Source: Endozoicomonas euniceicola (GTDB lineage Bacteria; Pseudomonadota; Gammaproteobacteria; Pseudomonadales; Endozoicomonadaceae). From it: a stretch of 64,000 nt of DNA. Each line of letters begins with the position of its first letter. Position 1 is the stretch's first letter. A program made the translations under genes and the position numbers. A model generated the notes under the pieces. That model had not been told where the DNA came from, ran no database searches, and saw nothing but the letters and a program-made list of their open reading frames with translations. Below are positions 43,335 through 52,428 of the stretch, piece after piece. The DNA is taken from the NCBI RefSeq assembly GCF_025562755.1, contig NZ_CP103300.1:3907001-3971000 (forward strand). The letters are read 5' to 3'.

Positions 43335-44015
43335 ATGGAACGTATTAACACTCTTATCGTTGAAGATGACCTGAATATTGCGCGGCTGAACAGTTTTTGT
43401 GTAGAACAGATGTTCCGCTTTAAAGAGGTGGGGATTGCATCCAATACAGAGGAGGCCAGAAATATGATTAACATATTGAAGCCTGATCTGGTTCTGCTGG
43501 ATAACTACCTGCCCGATGGCCTTGGCATTGACCTGGTCAAAGAGCTGGGCAGTAAGGACGAAAAACCCGACATCATTCTCATCACCGCCGCGCGGGACGT
43601 AGAAACCATTCAGGCAGCTATGCGCAATGGCGTCTTTGATTACGTTATCAAGCCCATCGCCTACAGCCGCCTGCAGGAGTCTTTGCAGCGATATCTTGAT
43701 TTCAAGCTTGCCAAGGGTGAGACAACCCTGACCCAGAATGCGATTGATAATCTGTTTGGCCATACCTCCCACAGCAACACGGGTAAGGAGTACCCCAAAG
43801 GTATTGACCCTATCTCACTGGAGAAGGTTCGACAGGCGCTGGACAACAGTGAGACGTTCTCAGCGACCCAGCTAAGTCAGTTGATTGGTGTCAGTCGAAC
43901 CACTGCCCGTCGCTATCTCGAATATTCTGTCAGTGTTGGTATGGCGACAGTAGCGGTTTCTCATGGTCAGGTAGGAAGGCCGGAAAGGCTGTATAAAAAA
44001 GCCCGGAGGCAATAA
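43335..44015 (+). CDS. citB: CitB/DpiA-type response regulator
   Basis: 226 residues. An N-terminal receiver domain has acidic pocket EDD (10-12), the phospho-acceptor Asp in LVLLDNYLPDG (about 56), Thr/Ala in LITAARD and Lys in VIKPIAYSRL. A C-terminal helix-turn-helix with LSQLIGVSRTTARRYLEY (about 182-199) is typical of the CitB/DcuR group. Phosphorylated by the CitA-like kinase, it most likely activates citCDEFXG and the convergent carrier gene under anaerobic citrate-rich conditions. Confidence 0.92.
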   Translation: MERINTLIVEDDLNIARLNSFCVEQMFRFKEVGIASNTEEARNMINILKPDLVLLDNYLPDGLGIDLVKELGSKDEKPDIILITAARDVETIQAAMRNGVFDYVIKPIAYSRLQESLQRYLDFKLAKGETTLTQNAIDNLFGHTSHSNTGKEYPKGIDPISLEKVRQALDNSETFSATQLSQLIGVSRTTARRYLEYSVSVGMATVAVSHGQVGRPERLYKKARRQ

Positions 44016-44018
44016 CAG

Positions 44019-44066
44019 CTCTGCCCCGTCACCAGAGCCCGGCAAGGGGAGTGGTGACAGGGCAGA
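44019..44066. terminator. Bidirectional terminator between citB and the citrate carrier
   Basis: Long stem: CTCTGCCCCGTCACCA pairs with TGGTGACAGGGCAGA across a GC-rich loop. An A-run follows on the right, so read leftward from the carrier gene the RNA precedes... a T-run only on the minus strand side; it lies between two convergent genes. Confidence 0.65.
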
Positions 44067-44099
44067 AAAAGTCAGGCAGAACGGCACGGCTTCTGCCGA

Positions 44100-45449
44100 T
44101 CAGGCCAGAATACCAAAGGCGATAGAAGCAATAACAAGAACAATTCCGCCGCCGAGACGTGATGAAATCTGGGCATAGGAGATCAGGTGCATTCGTTTGG
44201 CTGCGGCCATCACTTCCAGGTCGCCGGAGCCACCACGGTTAGCCATACACAAACCGGCGGTAATAGCGGTTTCAATCTCATAGAAACCAGCCACTCGCCC
44301 GCCCAATGCACCTCCGATAACAGCACCCAGTACAATCATGGTTGCCATGATAATGTTGGTCAGGGAAATCGCCGCAATGATTTCGCCAAGATCGGTATAA
44401 GCAACACCCACACCCACCATCAGAACCCAAAGCATCTGCTTACTGAAAAACTGGGACATTTTCTGGGCACCGATTTTCAGTTCCACAGGAACAATGCCAG
44501 ACATATTCATCACCGCCACAACGATAACCATGTAAGCGTACCGGTGAATACTGACACCCGCCAAAGACGGTACTATTTGGGACAGGATATGACCAAGGGT
44601 ATAAGCCGTACAAGCCAGCAGCAAACCAACAGCGAGATCCCTTGGGGTAATTTTACGACTAGGCTTGTCGTCTTCAGGAATCTTGAACTTACCCTTGCGA
44701 ACCAGCTCGCCCTCACCGGTCAGGTTTGAGTACTTTTTACCCAGACGGTCCAGAATGGAAGCAGCAGCAATAGCAATGATATTGGCAATTGTCAGAATGG
44801 AAATCGCTACGGAGTAGTAAGCTTCGGCAGAATTTCCGGTGGCCTGCTGATAAATCTCTGCCAGCGGAACAGCGCCAGCACCATTGCCTCCCCCCATAAT
44901 GGGCAGGACATACAGCATAATAGTTTCACTGGGTGAAATGCCGAACATCATTCCGCAGGCAATCCCCAGAACGGCAGCACCGGTAACGGCAAACAAAATG
45001 GAAGGAATATACCCAATCAGAGAACGACGGAGCAAAACGCGGTTTACCGACAAAATACTGCCCGTAATCAATACGGCAATGAACAGGTCAATAAACTTAT
45101 AGTTTTTGATGAAGTCCGTAATCACCGCCACTTCGCGCTCTGACATCAGGCCAGCGTACACAAGCCAGGCCGTACCCAGAAAAATCAATACCGGGGCGCC
45201 ACCAATGTAGCGGTTCCAGAAAGGAAGCCGCTTGCCAATCTCCCCAAACACGGCCCCGATGACAAAACTGATTGACAGGCCGCCGGCCAACCCGCCAGGC
45301 AGGACATCAAAAGCATGCGCCACAAGAATGACCGTAGCAGCTACGGCAAACAGGTGAATGGACATCCCGAACACTTCAAGGTTCATCAGTTTATCGGGTA
45401 AGGACTCTCGGGACGCAGCGTGAAGATGCTGATTGGTTTGTGTACTCAT
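44100..45449 (-). CDS. citS: 2HCT-family citrate:cation symporter (CitS-like)
   Basis: 449 residues from the ATG at 45449. The protein is mostly transmembrane and shows the two re-entrant GGxG loops that define the 2-hydroxycarboxylate transporter family: MGGGNGAGAVPLAEIY near 185 and NRGGSGDLEVMAA near 408. CitS-type members import citrate with Na+; relatives exchange citrate with lactate or carry malate, so the cation is not proven. The gene converges on citAB and would feed the lyase encoded at 34446-37161. The intergenic region on its 5' side (45450-45590) is AT-rich and should hold its promoter. Confidence 0.92.
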   Translation of the reverse strand: MSTQTNQHLHAASRESLPDKLMNLEVFGMSIHLFAVAATVILVAHAFDVLPGGLAGGLSISFVIGAVFGEIGKRLPFWNRYIGGAPVLIFLGTAWLVYAGLMSEREVAVITDFIKNYKFIDLFIAVLITGSILSVNRVLLRRSLIGYIPSILFAVTGAAVLGIACGMMFGISPSETIMLYVLPIMGGGNGAGAVPLAEIYQQATGNSAEAYYSVAISILTIANIIAIAAASILDRLGKKYSNLTGEGELVRKGKFKIPEDDKPSRKITPRDLAVGLLLACTAYTLGHILSQIVPSLAGVSIHRYAYMVIVVAVMNMSGIVPVELKIGAQKMSQFFSKQMLWVLMVGVGVAYTDLGEIIAAISLTNIIMATMIVLGAVIGGALGGRVAGFYEIETAITAGLCMANRGGSGDLEVMAAAKRMHLISYAQISSRLGGGIVLVIASIAFGILA

Positions 45450-45588
45450 TAGAATTCGACCACTAATTATCAATTATGCGGCATTCATCCTAAAGAAAAA
45501 AAATCAGCGCTTATTGATAGATGTCAACGATAAAACAGGCACAAAATAGGCTCATTGAACACAATGAATTAAATTAAAAAATATTATT

Positions 45589-45626
45589 TAAAAAAATAAG
45601 GCGCTACCGACTGATGGCAACGCCTT
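45589..45626 (-). terminator. Rho-independent terminator of the peroxiredoxin gene
   Basis: On the minus strand AAGGCG...CGCCTT with further TGCC/GGTA pairing forms a stem followed by TTATTTTTTT, 42 bases after the stop codon. Confidence 0.8.
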
Positions 45627-45667
45627 TACGTTCTTAAAGAAAGCTTATTAGGCTGGATTCAAAAAAT

Positions 45668-46270
45668 TTACAATTCTTCCGCGCTTTCAGACAGATAGCT
45701 GGCTACGCCGTCAGGTGAAGCGTTCATCCCCTTGTCGCCCTTATTCCAGCCAGCGGGGCACACTTCACCGTGCTCTTCATGGAACTGAAGTGCATCAACC
45801 AGGCGGATCAGTTCGTCCATATTACGACCCAGTGGCAGGTCATTAATGATCTGAGAACGTACAACACCTTTGTCGTCAATCAGGAAAGCACCACGGAAAG
45901 CCACACCGCCTTCGGACTCAACATCGTAGTCCTTGCAGATCTGATGAGTCATATCCGCAGCCAGGGTATACTTCACCGGACCAATACCGCCTTCGTTAAC
46001 AGGCGTATTGCGCCAGGCGTTGTGAGTAAAGTGAGAGTCGATAGAAACACCAATCACTTCAACTTTACGTTCTTTGAATGCGTCTATACGATGATCCAGG
46101 GCAATCAGCTCCGATGGACAAACGAAAGTAAAGTCCAGCGGGTAGAAGAACAGAATACCGTATTTTCCACGAATGGCTTCCGAGAGGGAAAATTCATCAA
46201 CGATAGTACCATCACCCAGAACCGCTGGAACGGTAAAATCAGGAGCCTTCTTGCCTACCAGTACGCCCAT
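45668..46270 (-). CDS. Typical 2-Cys peroxiredoxin (AhpC/Prx1 family)
   Basis: 200 residues. The peroxidatic Cys lies in FYPLDFTFVCPSEL (about 51) and the resolving Cys in GEVCPAGWNKGDKGM (about 169), both with family contexts. The enzyme reduces hydrogen peroxide and organic peroxides in the cytoplasm. The context resembles the Prx1/tryparedoxin-peroxidase branch more than E. coli AhpC. GGAG lies upstream of the ATG. No ahpF or thioredoxin gene is adjacent. Confidence 0.93.
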   Translation of the reverse strand: MGVLVGKKAPDFTVPAVLGDGTIVDEFSLSEAIRGKYGILFFYPLDFTFVCPSELIALDHRIDAFKERKVEVIGVSIDSHFTHNAWRNTPVNEGGIGPVKYTLAADMTHQICKDYDVESEGGVAFRGAFLIDDKGVVRSQIINDLPLGRNMDELIRLVDALQFHEEHGEVCPAGWNKGDKGMNASPDGVASYLSESAEEL

Positions 46271-46330
46271 TTATTCATCTCCGGTTAGTTAATAATGTTC
46301 AACAACACGCAGATTCAACCTGTCCGCATT

Positions 46331-46411
46331 AGCTGATACGTCCGCCTTGGCTGATACGTCTGCGTTGGCTGATACGTCTGCGTTGGCTGATACGTCTGCG
46401 TTGGCTGATAC
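46331..46411. repeat. 18-bp tandem repeat, four and a half units
   Basis: Unit GGCTGATACGTCTGCGTT, with a slightly diverged first unit and a partial last one, lies between the divergent peroxiredoxin and methyltransferase genes. It is intergenic, so it may change promoter spacing. An open frame across it on the minus strand (46315-46563) is repetitive and not supported. Confidence 0.9.
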
Positions 46412-46603
46412 AGAGCCTCAATGCTCTGAAGCCGTTGCCAATCATACACGGCATGAGTATTCCTGCCTACTCGCACAGTAAAAATAACCACAAACCCTAC
46501 CATCCATTGACACAACTCATGCCGGACATAGGGATTATTTACCCGGCAACCACAAAAATGCACCTATACTTCTGTTCCTGAAAGGCAAATACAGGGCAAG
46601 GCT

Positions 46604-47371
46604 ATGTCACAGCCAGAAAAGCTCTACCACAAAATGGCACACCGGGCAGGTGTGGCATTCTCCGTTACCAACCCGCTGATTGACCACTGGCTGGGCAGTT
46701 GGAACCATAGCAACCCCTTGCTGGATATTGGTTGTGGCAACTGTCACAACAGCCTGGTAGCCATTAACAATGGTGCCAGAGTCTATGCCACCGAGATTGA
46801 CGAGGGCAGCCTGCAATTGCTTCAGCAGGCGCATCATGACAAAGCCGAACTGCTCAGCTTTCACCTGGCTAAACTACCTGACAACATGCCCCTGCCTGAC
46901 CATTATTTTTCAGGCGTACTCTGCTCGGAAGTCTTCCACTTTCTAAACCACGAAGAGACCCTTGCTGCAATACAACAACTTCGACGTTTATTAATTCCCG
47001 GCGGGAAGGTTGTATTAACCTGTGGCTGTGAAGACTCCCAAATGTTTAAAAAAGTTAACCTGAAAGGAATAAAAGTCGCACAGCGGAAAAAACACCCTGA
47101 CCGCCTTGACCCTGTTGATGATATTCTCAGTCTCATTGACCAGGCGTTGGATCATTACGAACCTGATCCTAAAGCCAGAGAATTAAGAGACTTAGCCTAC
47201 TCAATAATGCCCAGAAGCTATTTCAATTTTTTTAATCCCGACCAGCTGGCTCATGCTTTTTCTGATGCGGGTTTCAGTATTGATCTGGTCACAACAGGCC
47301 CGGCACTTCATTATCCTGCACTGGAGCATGGAGATCACGATCAGGTAAGACTCGTGGCTGGTAAACTTTAA
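46604..47371 (+). CDS. Class I SAM-dependent methyltransferase
   Basis: 255 residues. SAM-binding motif I is LLDIGCGNCHNS (about 41-52), followed by an acidic end of strand 2 in VYATEIDEGS (about 64) and motif post-I/IV around FSGVLCSEVFHFL near 104. The order matches Methyltransf_11-type enzymes, which methylate small molecules or RNA; the substrate cannot be read from the sequence. A CAAGG motif precedes the ATG. It seems to be a single-gene unit. Confidence 0.82.
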   Translation: MSQPEKLYHKMAHRAGVAFSVTNPLIDHWLGSWNHSNPLLDIGCGNCHNSLVAINNGARVYATEIDEGSLQLLQQAHHDKAELLSFHLAKLPDNMPLPDHYFSGVLCSEVFHFLNHEETLAAIQQLRRLLIPGGKVVLTCGCEDSQMFKKVNLKGIKVAQRKKHPDRLDPVDDILSLIDQALDHYEPDPKARELRDLAYSIMPRSYFNFFNPDQLAHAFSDAGFSIDLVTTGPALHYPALEHGDHDQVRLVAGKL

Positions 47372-47481
47372 AATCGTTTTAAATTAAGCTCTGAATTAAT
47401 TACTGCCTTAATTCAAAACACCAAATACAAATGATAAATATTATTGTTATCTTTCAACAAGATAGCATTGAAAAATAGTTT

Positions 47482-47510
47482 TTGACAGATGGCAATGTCA
47501 CATCATACTT
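47482..47510 (+). promoter_or_regulatory. Probable promoter of bfr
   Basis: TTGACA at 47482-47487 and ATACTT at 47505-47510 with a 17-base spacer, 51 bases before the bfr start. The -35 is consensus and the -10 is weak. The AT-rich stretch upstream may help. Confidence 0.45.
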
Positions 47511-47561
47511 GATAAGCGTACGGGCAACCGTTTTCTATTTTTCCTCTAACGGATATCCATC

Positions 47562-48035
47562 ATGACTGGTGACCAAACTGTTATCGAACACCTTAACAAG
47601 GCGTTGATGAATGAACTGACAGCCATTAACCAGTATTACCTGCATTCCAGCATGCTGAAAAACTGGGGCGTTAAAAAGCTGGGCAAAGAGGTCTATAAAG
47701 AATCCATTGAAGAAATGTGGCATGCCGACTGGCTAATAGAACGAATATTATTTCTGGAAGGGATGCCGGACTTTAAAAATCTGGACAAACCCATTCTCTC
47801 TAATTCGGTTCAGGGCATTCTTGAGTCGGACATGCAACAGGAAAAGAAAGCCATACCGGTTTTAAAGGACGGCATTAAGTACTGTGAGAAAATTGGGGAT
47901 TTTGGTTCAAGGCAACTGCTGGAAAAAATACTGGCGGCTGAAGAGGAACACATGGATAACCTGGAAGTACACTTGCACCAGATCAAAATACTGGGCATGG
48001 AAAACTATCTGCTTTCTCAAAGCGCTGGCGAGTGA
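47562..48035 (+). CDS. bfr: Bacterioferritin
   Basis: 157 residues, the family length. Bacterioferritin oxidises Fe(II) and stores it in a 24-subunit shell. Ferroxidase ligands are recognisable: Glu in NELTAINQYYLHS (about 18), Glu and His in EEMWHADW (about 51-54), Glu in KYCEKIGD (about 94) and EExH in AAEEEHMDN (about 127-130). The Met of EEMWHAD, the usual haem ligand (Met52 in E. coli), is kept. No bfd gene is adjacent. Confidence 0.95.
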   Translation: MTGDQTVIEHLNKALMNELTAINQYYLHSSMLKNWGVKKLGKEVYKESIEEMWHADWLIERILFLEGMPDFKNLDKPILSNSVQGILESDMQQEKKAIPVLKDGIKYCEKIGDFGSRQLLEKILAAEEEHMDNLEVHLHQIKILGMENYLLSQSAGE

Positions 48036-48058
48036 CCCTGCCGCCCCCCCACTCAACA

Positions 48059-48089
48059 GGTTGGACTGCATCAACGAAACAGTCCAACC
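48059..48089. terminator. Hairpin between convergent bfr and grxD
   Basis: Perfect 10-bp stem GGTTGGACTG/CAGTCCAACC with an 11-base loop, between the ends of two convergent genes. There is no T-run on either side, so it is a possible weak bidirectional terminator. Confidence 0.5.
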
Positions 48090-48108
48090 CCGGAGCGGTC
48101 TGTAAAGA

Positions 48109-48435
48109 TTATTCGCTTTTGCCAGCCGCCTCGGAAATCAGTTTCTGCAGGTCGCCACTGTTATACATATCAATCAGAATGTCACAGCCGCCAACCAGTT
48201 CACCACCTACCCACAACTGAGGGAAGGTTGGCCAGTTAGCGTATTTTGGCAGGTTAGCGCGAATTTCAGGGTTTGCCAGAACGTCTACAAAAGCAAACTG
48301 TTCACCACAGGCCATCAGTAACTGAACAGCCTTGGACGAAAAGCCGCACTGAGGCAGTTTAGGGGAGCCCTTCATATAAAGCAGAATGTTGTGAGTTTTG
48401 ATTTGTTCCTGAAAGTCTTCGAGTTCAAATGCCAT
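48109..48435 (-). CDS. grxD: Monothiol glutaredoxin (Grx4 type)
   Basis: 108 residues with the CGFS active site (PQCGFSSKAV, about 30), the WPTFPQLWVGGELVGG block with the cis-Pro (about 70-85) and GGCDI for glutathione binding. Grx4-type proteins bind a [2Fe-2S] cluster with glutathione and deliver it to target proteins. The position opposite bfr fits an iron-handling role. Confidence 0.95.
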   Translation of the reverse strand: MAFELEDFQEQIKTHNILLYMKGSPKLPQCGFSSKAVQLLMACGEQFAFVDVLANPEIRANLPKYANWPTFPQLWVGGELVGGCDILIDMYNSGDLQKLISEAAGKSE

Positions 48436-48538
48436 TAGAACAGCCTGTATTTTAATAGAAATAAGTCTGGAGCATCATAGCAAAGGTATAACCCGACGGA
48501 CACTGAGTTATGCAACATTAAAGTAAGCTTCAGGCCGA

Positions 48539-49351
48539 TTAGTCTTCCTCTCCCAGGTGCTGCACCTTGGGAATATTGACACGTAAGCCAGAGATTCGCG
48601 TGTTGTGTGCGGGATGAGTACTCATAAACTCGGGCGGGCTACCGCCACCCGCCCCTGACATTTTTTCCCAGAGCGTCACCGCTGCATGGGGGTCATAGCC
48701 AGCCCTTGCCATCAGTTCCAGGCCAATCAGGTCTGCCTCCACTTCATTGGTTCTGCTGTTTGGCAGAGTCATACCGTAATTCACCACGACATCAGCCATC
48801 TGCATCACGCTCCGGCCTGCTCCCAGCAAGGCGGCAGCCGCACTGAACCCCAGTTGCTGCACATAGGCATGGGACATGGCTTCCCGACCGTGTTCACGCA
48901 GGGCATGAGCCATTTCATGCCCCATAATCGCGGCAATCTCATCATCAGTCAGCTTTAATTCATCCAGAATGCCGGTGTAAAACATAATCTTACCTCCCGG
49001 CATACAGTAAGCGTTCAGCTGTTGACTGGTTAGCAGATTAACTTCCCAGTCCCAGTGCAGGGCATCCATCCGAAACACCCCCACCTGCTTCACCAGCCGG
49101 TCGGCAATCGCCCGCAGTTGTTTCAGCTGTTTATGATTCTGGTTAAGCGTACCGTCCTTCTTTCCTTTTGCCAGCGCTTTACGGTAAGCCTCGGCAGCCA
49201 TCTGATTCACTTCTCTTTCAGAAAGCATGGTCACCATTTGCTGCTGTCTCTGAACACCAATGGTGCCGGATGAGGTCGTAGAAACAGACTGGCACCCGGC
49301 CAGCGTTATTGCGGCTCCCACAGCAACCGCCCTGAAAAATGTCTTCATCAT
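48539..49351 (-). CDS. M48-family zinc metalloprotease, lipoprotein
   Basis: 270 residues from the ATG pair at 49351/49348; the longer open frame upstream is ignored because MMKTFFRAVAVGAAITLAGC is a clear lipoprotein signal with lipobox LAGC. The zinc motif HEMAHALREH lies near 126, and the third ligand Glu is in NEVEADLIG near 190. Proteases of this type (LoiP/BepA-like) act in the periplasm on outer-membrane protein quality control. There is no TPR domain, so it is closer to LoiP/YcaL. Confidence 0.9.
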   Translation of the reverse strand: MMKTFFRAVAVGAAITLAGCQSVSTTSSGTIGVQRQQQMVTMLSEREVNQMAAEAYRKALAKGKKDGTLNQNHKQLKQLRAIADRLVKQVGVFRMDALHWDWEVNLLTSQQLNAYCMPGGKIMFYTGILDELKLTDDEIAAIMGHEMAHALREHGREAMSHAYVQQLGFSAAAALLGAGRSVMQMADVVVNYGMTLPNSRTNEVEADLIGLELMARAGYDPHAAVTLWEKMSGAGGGSPPEFMSTHPAHNTRISGLRVNIPKVQHLGEED

Positions 49352-49682
49352 TAATTTTCCAAACAGCAATAAGGGAAGTAGCAAACCAGAATTTACAAGC
49401 TTACCGCCATTCCCATGCAGATGGTAACCCTCCAAAAACAGTATTCCCGCTTTCGCGGCTGTCATCATTTAACGTCCGGAATTTACAGGGCTTATTTGGG
49501 GTCATATTGGAAGAAACGATCATTTGACGCAAACCTAAATGATAACTATTTTTATTTGGTTCTTTCCACGTTGCTTCTGTGCAGAAAATCGTTACTGAAT
49601 AAGGCTTTACATTGTTCATTGACAGAAGCCTGATCATATTCAGTGCTTCCGTTCCGGAATAAAAATATTAAAGATCATTACT

Positions 49683-51878
49683 ATGCAACAATTGACGTAT
49701 AGAAAAATCATTATGAAATATTTTCAATACCTGCTCTATTTCATTCTAATAACCAGCTCCTATTCTCACGCCATACCAGTATGCGACAAAAACAAACTGT
49801 ACAGTTTTTGCTCAAATAAAGTTGAAGACGCGCACCTTCTAACAAAGGCCGAAATGGTCGATGCTATCGTTGAGACGCTTGAACAGATCACAGCAAAATC
49901 ACCTCAGACTATCGACCGCTGCGTCATTATAACACCACGTAAAGATACTGATCTCAGTGAAATAATAAGCCAATATAATGCTGACAAAACACAGGAAGCC
50001 ATTAAAAATACCGCCTTTATTCTTGTGGGGCCAGGCATAAAATCGGAACCCATACATGATGGAGAAAACTGCGCTTCAAAAAACTATGTAGTGGCAGGAG
50101 GAGAAGGGCAGGAATCCATATTACCCAAGGACTGGCAAGAAGAGTTTTATGCGAAGGATAAGGTACAACTACAAGCAGGTCAGAAGTTAATAGGAGTTCC
50201 AGTTTACAAACACACGGCTTCGCTGGCAGAAGGCTACTATGTTGGTTTAAAGCGAATAATAGACATCAAGCAAGTATGCCGCCTAGGATACGATTATAGA
50301 GCCAAAGGTGTCCCCCAACAAAAGGGCGAGCTGATTTACTTTAACGGCGCTGGAACTTTAGTTACTGGTATAACAACAGTTTCAACCCAGACTAATAGTT
50401 TTAAAGGATATATGCGGCTAAGACACTGCTACCGCTCAAATTCACAAACGTGGTCCGATCGCTACGATTTTCCATCTGATAGATTCCATACCGGGAGCCT
50501 TGCAGGAGAGGTTAGCCTGAATTCAAATAATACTCCTGAGACAGGCAACCTGGTGACAGTCTACCGGAATCAGTTCTTTCAACTAAGGGAACCTGCGGTT
50601 CAGATATCCCTCACTGAGGACTCACAAGAAGTAGACTCAAGTTTATTTAACAATAGAACAGTGGTTGATTTTTCAGATAATGAGATATACGCCTGCTTAA
50701 GCGGGGAAGTGAAAAAAGCCGTCGATATTAACGTCAACTTTCAGGATACCTCTGGAAAACTGCCTGCCCGGGCTCTGGCATTCAACAATAACCAATTAAC
50801 CGGAACCTTTTCTCAAGCTCTGGATTTAACACTTCCGGAGCATGTTAAAGCCACAATAGCAGACAACCAAATGGTCGCAACCAGTTCAGCAGCCACCATA
50901 GGAATCAGTATTGACGGCCCCCAACAAACCAGTGCGCACTGGAAAAAACCACCTGTAATAAGTCTTGTAGACAATACCATAGAAGGCTTCAAGATAGCGT
51001 TGTCTCCGTCCGGGAATCAAAAGCTTATCCTGAAGTGGAATAACCTTATGGGCAGTGAGGCGTCTATTGATCGACGAAACGAACTGACAGTGCCCCTGGA
51101 GCTTTCCGGAGACAAAAACAACCAGTTTAAACCAGGGAATAACAATCCTTGCGGTGGACTGAAAAATGCCAGAGTCATCGGAGGGTTTGTATTCTCTGAT
51201 GGAGAAACCAGCTGCCCACCTACCACACAACCATCCAGCACCATGACCTCATCGCCTTCTACGACACCGTTGTCCAGTACAATTAGTTCATCGTCGTCTA
51301 CAATGCCGTCGTCCAGCGCAATAACACCATCCTCTTCTGCAATGCCGTCATCCAGCGCAATAACACCATCCTCTTCTGCAATGCCGTCGTCTACTACACC
51401 GCCGCCTAAATCACCGTCTATCTCTCAATCCACAGCACTCCCCAGACTCATTTCCACAGTTTCCCTTATTAGTAGCCCCGTTGTTACAACAACCTCAGCC
51501 GTCAGGCATTCACCTTCTAAACGCAATGGAAGCAGCTCGCAAGAAAAAAAACTGTCACCTGTAAGGTTTAACCCCTTACCCGCCCCCACGGCCAGCACAC
51601 TGACAAACCTTATGAAAAGCTCACCCTATACCAGGGTAACCAGCAAAACAGTATCTTCAGCTGAAGCCTCTGCAAGCCATGATCAGTCATCGGGCAACAG
51701 GTCAAAGGAAAGCTCAAGACGGCTGAAGACGGGGGAAGAAGTAGGGATAGGAGTAGCGGTAACCGTCATTGTCGTATTAGGTATAGGTGCTATAGCCTGT
51801 TTTGTTAAACGAAAGATGTCAGCTCAGTCCTCCCTTGAGGAATCACATTCTCTAAAGCTATTAAATCCTGATCTATAA
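49683..51878 (+). CDS. Exported, membrane-anchored protein with mucin-like stalk (copy 1)
   Basis: 731 residues of unknown family. A signal peptide lies at about 11-30 (MKYFQYLLYFILITSSYSHA); the second ATG at 49713 may be the true start. Residues 30-500 form an ectodomain with several Cys and short repeated strand patterns (VVDFSDNEIY, ALAFNNNQLTG, VISLVDNTIEG) that suggest a beta-solenoid (inferred). Residues 505-650 are a Ser/Thr/Pro-rich stalk with two 13-residue units (PSSSAITPSSSAM). Residues about 690-712 are one hydrophobic helix (VGIGVAVTVIVVLGIGAIA), then basic FVKRK and a short tail. This type I layout with a potentially O-glycosylated stalk is like animal surface mucins and suggests host contact. 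Confidence 0.75.
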   Translation: MQQLTYRKIIMKYFQYLLYFILITSSYSHAIPVCDKNKLYSFCSNKVEDAHLLTKAEMVDAIVETLEQITAKSPQTIDRCVIITPRKDTDLSEIISQYNADKTQEAIKNTAFILVGPGIKSEPIHDGENCASKNYVVAGGEGQESILPKDWQEEFYAKDKVQLQAGQKLIGVPVYKHTASLAEGYYVGLKRIIDIKQVCRLGYDYRAKGVPQQKGELIYFNGAGTLVTGITTVSTQTNSFKGYMRLRHCYRSNSQTWSDRYDFPSDRFHTGSLAGEVSLNSNNTPETGNLVTVYRNQFFQLREPAVQISLTEDSQEVDSSLFNNRTVVDFSDNEIYACLSGEVKKAVDINVNFQDTSGKLPARALAFNNNQLTGTFSQALDLTLPEHVKATIADNQMVATSSAATIGISIDGPQQTSAHWKKPPVISLVDNTIEGFKIALSPSGNQKLILKWNNLMGSEASIDRRNELTVPLELSGDKNNQFKPGNNNPCGGLKNARVIGGFVFSDGETSCPPTTQPSSTMTSSPSTTPLSSTISSSSSTMPSSSAITPSSSAMPSSSAITPSSSAMPSSTTPPPKSPSISQSTALPRLISTVSLISSPVVTTTSAVRHSPSKRNGSSSQEKKLSPVRFNPLPAPTASTLTNLMKSSPYTRVTSKTVSSAEASASHDQSSGNRSKESSRRLKTGEEVGIGVAVTVIVVLGIGAIACFVKRKMSAQSSLEESHSLKLLNPDL

Positions 51879-51889
51879 CACGCGGAATG

Positions 51890-51922
51890 CGTTCTGTCTC
51901 GACCTGTCAAAGAGACAGAACG
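51890..51922. terminator. Hairpin after stalk-protein copy 1
   Basis: Perfect 11-bp stem CGTTCTGTCTC/GAGACAGAACG with an 11-base loop, 11 bases after the stop. The same hairpin follows copy 2 at 56468-56502. It is probably a terminator between convergent genes in the original arrangement. Confidence 0.6.
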
Positions 51923-51942
51923 TATAAGAGATGATTGTCGAT

Positions 51943-52170
51943 TAATGACTCAATCAGTTTTCCAAAATCCGAACCCGGCAATAAGACGACACTGGTCTCC
52001 TCCAACCGGTTCCTCCATTTTCAGCCCGACAGCCCGCAACCTTTTGACCATATACGACGAAATTTGTTTTAACACTGCACGGATTGCCACCAGGCAGGCA
52101 GTGCGCCTGACTCTGAAAAAGCCGTAGAGGCTGCATACTGGGTTGGAGCGCTGATAGAAGGGAACCTGGA
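51943..52170 (-). pseudogene. Decayed 3' fragment of the aminotransferase gene
   Basis: Patches match the 3' part of the intact aminotransferase at 56521-57000 (for example CCGAACCCGGCAATAAG, AGCCCGACAGCCCGCAACC, ACCATATACGACGAAATT) with internal deletions and frameshifts. It lies between the two stalk-protein copies, where the intact gene lies after copy 2. It is thus a by-product of the tandem duplication and has no function as a coding sequence. Confidence 0.85.
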
Positions 52171-52202
52171 GCCTGCCAGAAGTATCATGCTCCCACCTTT
52201 GG

Positions 52203-52428
52203 GGCTGTCAGCATTTAACGTCCGGAATTTACAGGGCTTATTTAGGGTCATATTGGAAGAAACGATCATTTGACGCAAACCTAAATGATAACTATTTTTA
52301 TTTGGTTCTTTCCACGTTACTTCTGTGCAGAAAATCGTTACTGAATAAGGCTTTACATTGTTCATTGACAGAAGCCAGATCATATTCAGTGCTTCCGTTC
52401 CGGAATAAAAATATTAAAGATCATTACT
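52203..52428 (+). repeat. Duplicated upstream region of the stalk-protein genes
   Basis: Nearly identical to 49457-49682 at a constant offset of 2746 bases, up to the start codons of both stalk genes. It marks the left part of the tandem duplication and should carry the same promoter; AT-rich sequence lies at about 52270-52300. Confidence 0.9.
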
